DNA of 64,000 nt from Planctomycetota bacterium (GTDB taxonomy: Bacteria > Planctomycetota > Phycisphaerae > Phycisphaerales > UBA1924): positions 62,001 through 126,000 of the forward strand of contig CAUJHH010000027.1 in NCBI GenBank assembly GCA_963204725.1, in the 5' to 3' direction. The notes below the pieces were generated by a model, which was given only the letters and a program-made list of their open reading frames with translations, was not told the origin of the DNA and searched no databases. Position numbers and translations under genes: made by a program. Below, one piece after another: positions 1 to 8,334 of the stretch; within the stretch, counting starts at the first letter, position 1; every line of letters starts with the position of its first letter.

Positions 1-585
1 ACCGATCTGAAGTCCATGCTGGCCGAGATGAGGCAGCGTGCGTCCGGGACGCCGGGCCTCGCCGATCAATTCGACAAGATCGAGTTGGTACTGATCTATT
101 TCGCGGACTTCATGATCAAGGAGAGTCGCCTGGACTTTGCGAGGCGTTGGGAAGAACTTGCCCACGAGCGGAACGAGCTGGCTGGGGACGAGGCGTTCTT
201 TGACGTCCTCGACGAGACGCTCGCTGATACGAGCGAGCGAGCGACGGAACGGCTGGCGGTTTTCTACACGTGTCTTGGGCTCGGATTCTCGGGGTTCTAC
301 ACCGGCCAGCCGGAGTACCTGCGAAAGAAAATGATGGAGATCTCGGCGCGAATCCGCACGATGATGGACAAGGACGACGGCTCGAAGATCTGTCCGGAGG
401 CGTATGAGCACACGGACACCTCGGACCTCATCGAGCCACCCGGGCGCAGCCTGTTCGGGATCGGGATCGCGCTCGTGGGCCTGATCCTCGTCCTGATCGC
501 GATCAACGTGTTCATGTACCAGTCGGCATCCAAGGACCTGCTCGACGCGATGGGCCGGATTATTCGAGCGGGAGGTGGGGCATGA
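1..585 (+). CDS. tssL: T6SS membrane-complex protein TssL (DotU/IcmH family), 5' end outside window
   Basis: TssL is an inner-membrane component of the T6SS trans-envelope complex and works with TssM and TssJ. The visible part is a helical cytoplasmic domain of the DotU type: an aromatic/acidic segment with DFMIKES and FARRWEELAHERN, then FYTCLGLGFSGFYTGQPEYLR, which matches the family's LGFRGRY region. It ends with one hydrophobic segment (about positions 454-530), the usual single C-terminal anchor. There is no peptidoglycan-binding extension. The frame is open to base 1 with no stop, and the first Met at 16 falls inside the conserved domain, so the gene almost certainly starts upstream. 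Its stop overlaps the tssM start (ATGA), indicating translational coupling. Family identity is confident from motif pattern and neighbours. Confidence 0.88.
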   Translation, partial: TDLKSMLAEMRQRASGTPGLADQFDKIELVLIYFADFMIKESRLDFARRWEELAHERNELAGDEAFFDVLDETLADTSERATERLAVFYTCLGLGFSGFYTGQPEYLRKKMMEISARIRTMMDKDDGSKICPEAYEHTDTSDLIEPPGRSLFGIGIALVGLILVLIAINVFMYQSASKDLLDAMGRIIRAGGGA

Positions 586-3500
586 GCGCACTCTCACAGT
601 TCACGGCGTTGCCGATGTGGGCCCGGGGCGTGATGGGGCTCTCCGTGATGGGCGGGCTGTTCCTTGCGGCCGGCGCGTTCGGCGGCCCGAAGGCGATGGG
701 GATCCTTGTCGTCGGGCTCATCCTGATCGGCGTGGTGCTCATCATCTACCGCAAGGTTCTGAAGGTGCTGGACAAGCGCAAGTCGGCGCCGTTCACGGCG
801 CGGCTGAGAGAGAACAGTGCTGCGGTCCCGCAGGGCATCAGCGATCCATCGCACCGGGCCCAATTGGACGACATCCGCAAGAAGTTCGAGCGCGGCCTTG
901 AGGTGTTCAAGGAGCACGGCAAGGACATGTACAGCATGCCGTGGTACATCCTGGTTGGCGAGCCGGGGTCGGGCAAGACAGAGATGATCCGGCGCTGCAA
1001 CGTCGGCTTCCCGCCGGGGCTCCAGGACACGCTCCAAGGGACGGGCGGCACGGTGAACATGAACTGGTGGTTCACCAACCACGCCGTCATCCTGGATACC
1101 GCGGGCAAGCTGATGTTCGATGAGGCCCCTCCCGGGCAGACCACTGTCTGGAAGGAATTGCTGGGGCTGCTCCGCAAGGGACGCCCGAGTTGCCCGGTCA
1201 ACGGCATGCTGCTGGTGATCCCTGCGGACACCCTGATCGTGGATTCCGAGGAGCAGATTCAAGCGAAGGCGGGGCGGATCGCGGAGCAACTCGACAGCAT
1301 CCAGCGTGTTCTCGGCGTGCGGTTCCCTGTGTTCGTGGTGCTGACCAAGTGCGACAAGGTGAACGGGTTCCGGGAATTCTTCGACAGCGTTCGCGATCCG
1401 CAGCTTCAGCATCAGATGCTCGGCTGGTCGAACCCTGCGGATCTGGATGCGCCGTTCGCGCCGGAGGCCGTGGATCAGCACCTTCAGACGGTGCAGAGCC
1501 GCTTGCGTCGCCGGCGCTTGGGGCTGCTTATCGACCCGGTCCACACCGAGGATTCAGTGAACGGGCGTCGGATCGATCAGGTCGATGCGATGTACTCGTT
1601 CCCCGACGGCATCATGCAGATTGCGCCGCGGCTGCGCCGCTATCTCGAGACTATTTTCGTTGCTGGCACGTGGTCGACCAAACCCTTGTTCCTTCGAGGG
1701 ATCTACTTCAACAGCGCGCTGCGTGAGGGCGATGCGCTCGACGCTGATCTGGCCGCGATGTTCAATGTTCCCGTCGATGCTCTGCCCGAGGGCAAGGTCT
1801 GGGAGAAGGAGAAGTCCTACTTCATCCGCGATCTGCTGATGAACAAGGTCTTCCGAGAGAAGGGGCTTGTTACGCGCGCGAACAACGCGAAGAAACTCCA
1901 ACGCCAGCGTCTCGGTCTGCTCATGGCCGCGACCGCGGTTGCGGTGGCCATCTCGATCGGGCTCGTCACGTACAGCGGGTTGCGGTTCCGCAGCAAGATC
2001 GGGCTGCACCAGGCGTATTGGGCCAGTGCGGCCGCGGCCGTGGCTGGCGAGACCACGGAGAGCTCGGGACGGGAGGTGATCTGGCCCGCCATCAAGGAGG
2101 ACGCCGAGGGCTACTTCTCGACGAATCCGCCGTGGTGGAACCAGGAGATTCAGAAGGGTGTTCGCCGGATCGTCGGGGACACGGAGCGAGAAGAGATTCG
2201 ATACGCCGACGTTGTTGCTTCGATCGGCGCCCGCGCCGGAACGAAGATCGAGATGCCCACGGAGTTCCGCTGGCTGCGAATGTTCGGCGCGTCGAGTCCG
2301 AGCGCTCGCCAGGCCGAGGCCGCACAGACGGTGATCGATGAGTCGATCCTTCGGCCTGCGCGCACGGCGGTGCAGAAGAAGATCGATTCGGGAGCCGACG
2401 TCGGCGCGCCAGCGATCGCCGAATTGGTGCGATTGGAACGTCTAGCGATCGGCGCCCCACCCCGGAATGAAGCCGCGCCCCAGGCGTGGAACACGGGCGC
2501 CATCCTTCGAGAGCTCTCGCTTCGGGTCATCGTCTCGGAAGAGCCGACACGCGAGCCAGAGATTGTGGATCAGGAGATCGCGCTGCTCGACCAGGCCGTT
2601 GCGTCGGTGTACGCCCCCGAGACGGGCGTGACTTGGCCTCCGCCGGACGCGACCTGGGCCGCGAAGGGCTCCGGGATGGGATCCATCGAGCGGGCGATGG
2701 CAAGGCTCGCGGCGCAGGCCACGACCGGGTCGACCGACCCGAAGTCGATCGCATCCCGTGTTCGTGCCGTGGGCTCGGCGGCTCGTGCGTTCGATGACGC
2801 GGAGAACGGCGAGTTGGGTCTGCTTCGGCTTGCGGAGTTCCAGGATGCACGCACCCGGGTGCAGCACGACAAGGCCCGCAGCGTCTGGAGTGCACGGCTC
2901 ACGGAACTTGAGAGAACCAAGACCGGGCTCGATGCCGCGATGGAAGCCATGGGGGATCTGGAAGAGCTTCCGGTCTCTGAGTGGGTCTCGCGTGCGTCGA
3001 CGGAGATCGTCGATGGCGCGAAGGCGCGCATGGAGGCGGTCATCGCGCAGACACCGGCGTCGGCCCCTGTTCCTGCCGAGGGAGAGGCCCCGCGCGGCTC
3101 CGACCCGGATGCTGTGAAGCTTGCGTCTCTGGGGGACCAGATCTCGAAGCAGCTTGGTGGATTGGGCGACGCGACGCGGCAGTCGTTCGCGGACATGGCA
3201 CGTCAGCTTGAGTCGATGAAGGAATCTTCTCTTCGCAGGGTTTCGTTTAACGGGACGATGCGACGGCTCTACGACCTGCGCAGTTCGATGTACGCGCGGG
3301 CGGATGCGGAGCTGGTCGCAACCGATCGCGCATCGGGCTTCGGCGATGCGGCGGGGTCCATTCTCTCGCTCGACGGAGCTTTGCGCGAAGCGGGTCAGGA
3401 GATCGAGCGGATCTCACGCCCCGCCGGCGATCAGCCGGTCTTCAAGCGAGCGATCGAGGTCTCGGGGCAAGTGGTCGCGTCGGGCGGGGCTCGTCGTCGG

Positions 3501-5000
3501 ACGGAACTGATCGACGCGATGATCCGCGCGATCGAGACGCAGTCGATGGCTCAGGTTGTCGCGGCGGTCGCCGCTGAACGATTCGGAACCGAGGCTCCGG
3601 CTCGCATCGGCGCCGTGCCGCTGAGCCAGATGCCTGGTGAGGCGATCCGTCCGGAGTACGACCCGCGTGCCGCGAAGCTCGCGTTCGACGCGATCGCGAG
3701 CGCGGGCGCGATCGTGGAGACGAAAGAGGGCATCGCGGTGCTGGATGCGGACGCGCTGCGTGAGCGCTGGCGCGGAGCCGGAACACGCGTGAGCGAGTAC
3801 GTCCAGAGCTACCTCACCGAATGGCGCAGCGTGCTGCAGCGCGTCGAAGGGATCGATGAGGCTCTGTCGACCTGGGCTTCGTTCTCGCAGCGTCTTCGAG
3901 AGACGCCGATATCTGACATCAACAAGCCGGTTGCCGACGCGCTCGCGAGGGTCTCTGAGGCGGTTCAGGCCCTTCCGGCAGATCGGCGTGCAGGTGGCGA
4001 AGCGGCTCAGATGCTCGCGCGGATCGCGGAGGCATCCGATCAGTTGACGGGTGTGGGTGCCGCGACATTCTCTCCGAAGGCCGAGCAGTCCCGAAAGGCG
4101 ATTCTTGAGCTCGGGCAGAACGCGCGAGACGCTCGCCGCGCTGTGCTGGCGATGCGGCCGGTTGAGTTCGAGGACAGGGTCCTCGCGGCGTACGCGCGTT
4201 CCGAGACTGATCCGAGGCGCGTCCAGTACTGGGACAATCTGATCGGGCATGCGCTCGATGTCATCGCTCGCGATACACAATCGGGCATCGCCGATGCGAT
4301 CTCTCGGGTGATCGAGCAGGGCAACCGCCTGCCCGTGTCCCGTGGTGCGACTGACGCGATGTCGTACGCGGAGTTTGAGTCACTGGCCGCTTCGGTCGCC
4401 GTGATCGGTGTGCCCGGAGCGAGTTCGGAGCCCACGGCACGGGACGACGGCTCCATCGGCGGCGGGCGGCCCGTCGAGCGGCCGGGGATGTCGGCCAGAA
4501 TCGACAAGCTGATGGGTCAGAGCGCACTGCGCAGCTATCGAGCGTTGATCGAGCGGGTGCAGGAAGTTGTGACAGCGCTCGGCGCCGGCGAGCCCGCGCT
4601 CGAGTACGAAGTGGTGGTGCCATCGCAGCCGGCGGAGTACAACGGCACATGGCCGTACTTCCGCTTCCACACCGATCGCGGTGTCTCCGACTGGATGGCC
4701 ATCAACTTCGAGCGGCCGAACACGGGCGTCAGAATCAAGGCGGGCCAAGGATCTTCGCTCGCGATCGAGTTCTCGCGAATCGAGGAGAACCGGCCTCGTG
4801 GCGGCGATGTCATCGAGACGCCGGGCGGCTGGACGCTCATCGCGATGGCGGTCCAGCGGGGGCGACAGGATCGCACCGATCCACGCCTCTGGTTCATTCC
4901 GCTCACCTTTGGCGGCCAGACGTGCGAGGTCGGGATCCGATTCAATCGCGCGATGCCGCCCCAAGACAGGTGGCCAAAGTCTGCGGACTGGAACCGATAG
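582..5000 (+). CDS. tssM: T6SS membrane-complex protein TssM (IcmF family)
   Basis: TssM is the large inner-membrane ATPase-like protein that spans the envelope and docks the T6SS baseplate. Two hydrophobic segments lie at residues about 12-34 and 40-60. A Walker A motif GEPGSGKT is at residues 126-133, followed by TAGKLMF and VVLTKCDK-type nucleotide-binding elements of the IcmF N-terminal domain. A third membrane segment is near residues 445-466, and a long periplasmic region ends with an IcmF C-terminal type beta-rich domain (WPYFRFHTDRG, WTLIAMAVQRG). At 1,472 residues it is longer than the roughly 1,100-1,300 usual for the family; the extra length is in the helical periplasmic part. The ATG overlaps the tssL stop by four bases. 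Confidence 0.93.
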   Translation: MSALSQFTALPMWARGVMGLSVMGGLFLAAGAFGGPKAMGILVVGLILIGVVLIIYRKVLKVLDKRKSAPFTARLRENSAAVPQGISDPSHRAQLDDIRKKFERGLEVFKEHGKDMYSMPWYILVGEPGSGKTEMIRRCNVGFPPGLQDTLQGTGGTVNMNWWFTNHAVILDTAGKLMFDEAPPGQTTVWKELLGLLRKGRPSCPVNGMLLVIPADTLIVDSEEQIQAKAGRIAEQLDSIQRVLGVRFPVFVVLTKCDKVNGFREFFDSVRDPQLQHQMLGWSNPADLDAPFAPEAVDQHLQTVQSRLRRRRLGLLIDPVHTEDSVNGRRIDQVDAMYSFPDGIMQIAPRLRRYLETIFVAGTWSTKPLFLRGIYFNSALREGDALDADLAAMFNVPVDALPEGKVWEKEKSYFIRDLLMNKVFREKGLVTRANNAKKLQRQRLGLLMAATAVAVAISIGLVTYSGLRFRSKIGLHQAYWASAAAAVAGETTESSGREVIWPAIKEDAEGYFSTNPPWWNQEIQKGVRRIVGDTEREEIRYADVVASIGARAGTKIEMPTEFRWLRMFGASSPSARQAEAAQTVIDESILRPARTAVQKKIDSGADVGAPAIAELVRLERLAIGAPPRNEAAPQAWNTGAILRELSLRVIVSEEPTREPEIVDQEIALLDQAVASVYAPETGVTWPPPDATWAAKGSGMGSIERAMARLAAQATTGSTDPKSIASRVRAVGSAARAFDDAENGELGLLRLAEFQDARTRVQHDKARSVWSARLTELERTKTGLDAAMEAMGDLEELPVSEWVSRASTEIVDGAKARMEAVIAQTPASAPVPAEGEAPRGSDPDAVKLASLGDQISKQLGGLGDATRQSFADMARQLESMKESSLRRVSFNGTMRRLYDLRSSMYARADAELVATDRASGFGDAAGSILSLDGALREAGQEIERISRPAGDQPVFKRAIEVSGQVVASGGARRRTELIDAMIRAIETQSMAQVVAAVAAERFGTEAPARIGAVPLSQMPGEAIRPEYDPRAAKLAFDAIASAGAIVETKEGIAVLDADALRERWRGAGTRVSEYVQSYLTEWRSVLQRVEGIDEALSTWASFSQRLRETPISDINKPVADALARVSEAVQALPADRRAGGEAAQMLARIAEASDQLTGVGAATFSPKAEQSRKAILELGQNARDARRAVLAMRPVEFEDRVLAAYARSETDPRRVQYWDNLIGHALDVIARDTQSGIADAISRVIEQGNRLPVSRGATDAMSYAEFESLAASVAVIGVPGASSEPTARDDGSIGGGRPVERPGMSARIDKLMGQSALRSYRALIERVQEVVTALGAGEPALEYEVVVPSQPAEYNGTWPYFRFHTDRGVSDWMAINFERPNTGVRIKAGQGSSLAIEFSRIEENRPRGGDVIETPGGWTLIAMAVQRGRQDRTDPRLWFIPLTFGGQTCEVGIRFNRAMPPQDRWPKSADWNR

Positions 5001-5065
5001 TGGAATTCGATCGAGTGCCGAAGGACGACTGACCGAATCTGGGTGCAGTAAATGAGGGTGCCCGC

Positions 5066-6055
5066 GTGCGAATCGGCGTGTTTGGTCGGATCTTTGGCAA
5101 GCGTGACGGCAAGGGCGGCGGCCCCGAGGCCTTTGTCGGCGCGTTCGGAAAGCACCCCGCGTGGAACGACCACATCGAGGACATCGGCCTCGACACGCAG
5201 CGGCTCGTTGAGGCCAAACGCTCGCTGTATGTGGACGGCATCGGCGGTAACATCGATGCTGGCGTGTGGGACAAGCTCGAGGACCACGCCCGCCTCGAGG
5301 GCTTCGGCCACCTCTTTCTCTGGTCTCAGGACGACGAGTGTCTGATTGGTCGGATGTGGTCGTCCAGCGATGGCAAGGGACGCACCAAGTATCCGATGAT
5401 GGTGGTCGCGCACCTTCGCCACGCGTCGAGAGCCGCGCTGGCCTCGACCGTGCAATCGCTGCTGGCGGCAGAGACCGCGTGTCGGTCGACATCGGAGCGT
5501 GCGGCCGTGATCGAGGCCGTATCGACCGCGCGAGATCGGATTCGAGCGTCGCTTGGCGGAGCTTCTGAGGCCAGAGCCAGCCTGCATCTCGAACCGCCCC
5601 AGAGCCTTGACGGCATTCTTCAGAGCGACGTCATGGGACCGAATCTTGCTGGTGTAGAGCGCGTGATCTACCAGATCGAACGCGACATGGGCGCGTACCT
5701 CCGAGACTCCGGTTCCGAGTCCGGCAGCAGCCGCCTCAAGTCGATCAACCTGCGTCCGCAACATCTGCGGGTGCCCGCATGCATGAGTGATTCGTGGGAG
5801 TCCATCGAGGCATGGCAGGCGTTCATGCTCGACCTGCTCGACGAACTCTGTCCGTTGCTGGTGATTCGTCGGGACGGCGTGCCTTGGGTTGATCTGATCG
5901 TCGGCGCGCCGGGACCGGGTGAGTTGTTCTGTCTGAGAGCGGGTCTTTCGGCGGTGCCAGCGGCGACGGAAGTGCCATACACGATCGATGCGGCCCTTGC
6001 AGCTCGCGTTCGAGAGTGGATCGCCACGAAGCGTGCTCCTGCGGTGCGTTCGTAA
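5066..6055 (+). CDS. tagF: TagF-like T6SS-associated protein
   Basis: TagF proteins are cytoplasmic post-translational regulators of T6SS assembly. This 329-residue protein carries the family's N-terminal element GKHPAWND (residues about 28-35, compare GKLPxxGDF) and the segment GRMWSSSDGKGRTKYPMMVV, which corresponds to the family's 'GVWxPSxDxxGRxFPL' stretch. It starts with GTG at 5066 after GAGGGTG; an ATG at 5052 is out of frame. It lies 65 bases after tssM and is the last T6SS gene before the two-partner secretion pair. No serine/threonine kinase, phosphatase or FHA-domain gene, which often accompany TagF, is seen in the window. The match is by local motifs rather than full-length recognition, so the name is moderately secure. 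Confidence 0.62.
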   Translation: MRIGVFGRIFGKRDGKGGGPEAFVGAFGKHPAWNDHIEDIGLDTQRLVEAKRSLYVDGIGGNIDAGVWDKLEDHARLEGFGHLFLWSQDDECLIGRMWSSSDGKGRTKYPMMVVAHLRHASRAALASTVQSLLAAETACRSTSERAAVIEAVSTARDRIRASLGGASEARASLHLEPPQSLDGILQSDVMGPNLAGVERVIYQIERDMGAYLRDSGSESGSSRLKSINLRPQHLRVPACMSDSWESIEAWQAFMLDLLDELCPLLVIRRDGVPWVDLIVGAPGPGELFCLRAGLSAVPAATEVPYTIDAALAARVREWIATKRAPAVRS

Positions 6056-6081
6056 AATAGTAGGATAGATCTGTCCATCCG

Positions 6082-6110
6082 TTGAGAAATTGGGGGATTG
6101 CCTGTATCGT
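6082..6110 (+). promoter_or_regulatory. Sigma-70-like promoter of the two-partner secretion pair
   Basis: TTGAGA (6082-6087) and TATCGT (6105-6110) are separated by exactly 17 bases, in an AT-richer patch right after the tagF stop. The predicted transcript would start near 6117, about 55 bases before the ATG at 6172. The same -10 hexamer is used in front of tRNA-Glu (43413-43418), which supports the reading. It also argues against the upstream TTG at 6082 as a translation start. Confidence 0.5.
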
Positions 6111-6171
6111 GGGGCCTCTGATTCTGGGACGTTCGTCCACGCACACTTGCGTGTCATGGGGAGTCTTTCGC

Positions 6172-8256
6172 ATGCATCGATTGGGAGTTTGCGGGCCAGG
6201 CACTGATCGATTTGGGCTTGGCTTGGGTGCGGCGAGCCTTGTGCGGCTCTTCATGGCGTGTGGCCTGGCGATCGGCGTCACGGGGAGTGCGGTCGGGCAG
6301 CAGGTTCCGCCGCCCGTTGAACCGCCGGACGCGGTCGCGCCCGAGAAGCCGGCCGCAGACTCGGAGTTGCCGGAGACTTCTGAGGTGGCGGAGGAGGCCG
6401 CGCCCGAAGAGAGGTTGCCCCAGTGGATCAATGCAGCTCCGTTGGCACTCAAGTACTCCGGCAGCGGCGTGGGGCTCCCTTCCATTGAGGAACTTCACGC
6501 TGTGACGGTCACGCTCATCTTGACCCCCGAGGGTCTCGCGGTGCCGGGGGAGGGAGTGTCGGGCGAAGAGTTCACGATTGGCCAGCTCTGCGACGGTTCG
6601 AGTCGGAGACTGTCGATCGAAGCGGTTGAGCGTGTGTGCACGAGCGTGTTCGGGGTGCTCAACCAACAGGGCCTGGTCGGTGTGCTCGTCGCGCCCGATC
6701 CGGATCGTGTGGACTGGCAGACACGCGAGGTGTTCGGCGACGAAGAGACCGAGCTCTCGCTCTATGTTTATGTGGCGGTGGTTGGCGAGATTCGAACGGT
6801 GGCGTCCGGCGATCGGATCAAGGAATCCGATCGCGTGAATTCGACGAAGCACGCCGCGATTCGCAGAAGGTCTCCGATCAAGCCAGAGTCGGAGGATCCG
6901 ACCAAGGCGTACATCAGCCGTCGGCAGATCGATGACTATGTGCTCCGACTGAACCGGCATCCGGGGCGTCGCGTCGACGTTGCGATCGCGCCGACTGCGT
7001 CGCGTGACAAGGCGGTCCTCGACTACTTGGTCTCTGAGAACCGGCCGCTGACGCTGTACACACAGCTCTCGAACACGGGCACAGAGGATACGGATGTCTG
7101 GCGTGAGCGATTCGGCCTGACGCACACGCAATTGACCGGGCACGACGACATCCTCTCCTTGGACTACATCACGGCCGGATTCTCGGAGGCGCACGCGTTC
7201 ATCGCCTCGTACGACACGCCGGTGTTCGACTCCGAGCGGCTCCGCTTCCGGCTCTACGGCAACTATTCCTCGTTCGAAGCGTCGGACGTGGGACTTGCCA
7301 ACGAGCAGTTCAGCGGCGAGAGCTGGACGATTGGCGCGGAATTGGTGTACAACCTCTTCCAGACGCGGATGCCCGGAAAGGCGCAGGACCGTGCGCTGTT
7401 CATCGACGCGTTTGCCGGTGCCCGGTGGCAGAGCATCAGAGTGAACAACGAAGTGGCCGAGGTCGAGGGCGACACCGATATCTTTGTTCCACGCGTCGGC
7501 GTGCGTGCCGAGAGTCGGAACGACGTCGAGTCGTTCGGCGCAACTATCGCAACGGAATGGTCGATGCCGAACGTCGCGGGCACGGATCCGGACGAACTCG
7601 AAAGGCTCGGACGGCTCAACGTTGACGACGATTGGACGGCGCTCCAATTCGATGTCGGCTACTCGTTCTTCCTTGAACCGCTGCTCAACGTCGAGGAGTG
7701 GCGCAAGCCCAGAGTTCCCTCGCCTCGTGGCGATGCCAAGCGGTTCGATCCGGGTATGTCGACGCTCGCCCATGAGATCGCGCTCGGCGTTCGTGGCCAA
7801 TGGGCATTCGACAATCGGCTCATACCTAACGCGGAGCAGGTCGTCGGCGGACTCTACACGGTCCGCGGCTACCCCGAGTCCGTTGTGGCCGGTGACTCTG
7901 TGATCGTCGGTACCATCGAGTATCGATTCCATGTGCCACGCGCACTGGCCATCCAGCCCGAGCCGTCGCACCTCTTCGGGCGAGAGTTTCGGGCGCGCCC
8001 TCAGCAGCAGTACGGAAGGCCAGACTGGGATCTCGTGCTCCGGGCATTCGTGGACGCTGGCCACGTCGTGAACAGCGACCGAGAGGACTACGAGAAGGAC
8101 GAGTCGCTCGTCGGCGCCGGACTCGGGGCGGAGTTGCTGCTCTTCCAGAACGCAAGCTTCCGGGTGGACTGGGGGATGGCGCTTGACGACGTGGACAACC
8201 AGAACGTGAAGGCCGGAAGCAATCGGTTCCACTTCGTGTTCACACTGCTTTTCTAG
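6172..8256 (+). CDS. Two-partner secretion transporter (TpsB; ShlB/FhaC/HecB family)
   Basis: Outer-membrane Omp85-superfamily pore that would export the giant exoprotein encoded next. The ATG at 6172 is preceded by GGGGAG and opens a signal peptide (hydrophobic core at residues about 21-40) followed by a Pro/Glu-rich linker. The middle section reads as POTRA-like periplasmic domains (LHAVTVTLILTPEGL to about residue 270, ending LNRHPGRRVDVAIAP). The C-terminal half is a beta barrel starting near RPLTLYTQLSNTGTEDT. It contains the conserved VRGY motif (residues 564-567) that plugs the pore in this family, and ends in an aromatic residue (TLLF). At 694 residues it is longer than the usual 550-600. 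It stands immediately upstream of its presumed substrate, as TpsB genes do. Confidence 0.88.
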   Translation: MHRLGVCGPGTDRFGLGLGAASLVRLFMACGLAIGVTGSAVGQQVPPPVEPPDAVAPEKPAADSELPETSEVAEEAAPEERLPQWINAAPLALKYSGSGVGLPSIEELHAVTVTLILTPEGLAVPGEGVSGEEFTIGQLCDGSSRRLSIEAVERVCTSVFGVLNQQGLVGVLVAPDPDRVDWQTREVFGDEETELSLYVYVAVVGEIRTVASGDRIKESDRVNSTKHAAIRRRSPIKPESEDPTKAYISRRQIDDYVLRLNRHPGRRVDVAIAPTASRDKAVLDYLVSENRPLTLYTQLSNTGTEDTDVWRERFGLTHTQLTGHDDILSLDYITAGFSEAHAFIASYDTPVFDSERLRFRLYGNYSSFEASDVGLANEQFSGESWTIGAELVYNLFQTRMPGKAQDRALFIDAFAGARWQSIRVNNEVAEVEGDTDIFVPRVGVRAESRNDVESFGATIATEWSMPNVAGTDPDELERLGRLNVDDDWTALQFDVGYSFFLEPLLNVEEWRKPRVPSPRGDAKRFDPGMSTLAHEIALGVRGQWAFDNRLIPNAEQVVGGLYTVRGYPESVVAGDSVIVGTIEYRFHVPRALAIQPEPSHLFGREFRARPQQQYGRPDWDLVLRAFVDAGHVVNSDREDYEKDESLVGAGLGAELLLFQNASFRVDWGMALDDVDNQNVKAGSNRFHFVFTLLF

Positions 8257-8334
8257 TGCGTTCAGTCCGGGCTTCGCGGGGTGTTGGATTCGGGATCGAT
8301 TCGCGAGGATCGAGAACTGGCAAGGGAGATCGCG

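Noticed and set aside
6082..6171. TTG at 6082 as the TpsB start
   Set aside because: It coincides with a promoter -35 and would place 30 extra residues before a good signal peptide; ATG 6172 has a ribosome site.
4535..8232. Long minus-strand frames of 540 and 692 residues
   Set aside because: Antisense to tssM, tagF and tpsB; no start signals and no recognisable domains.
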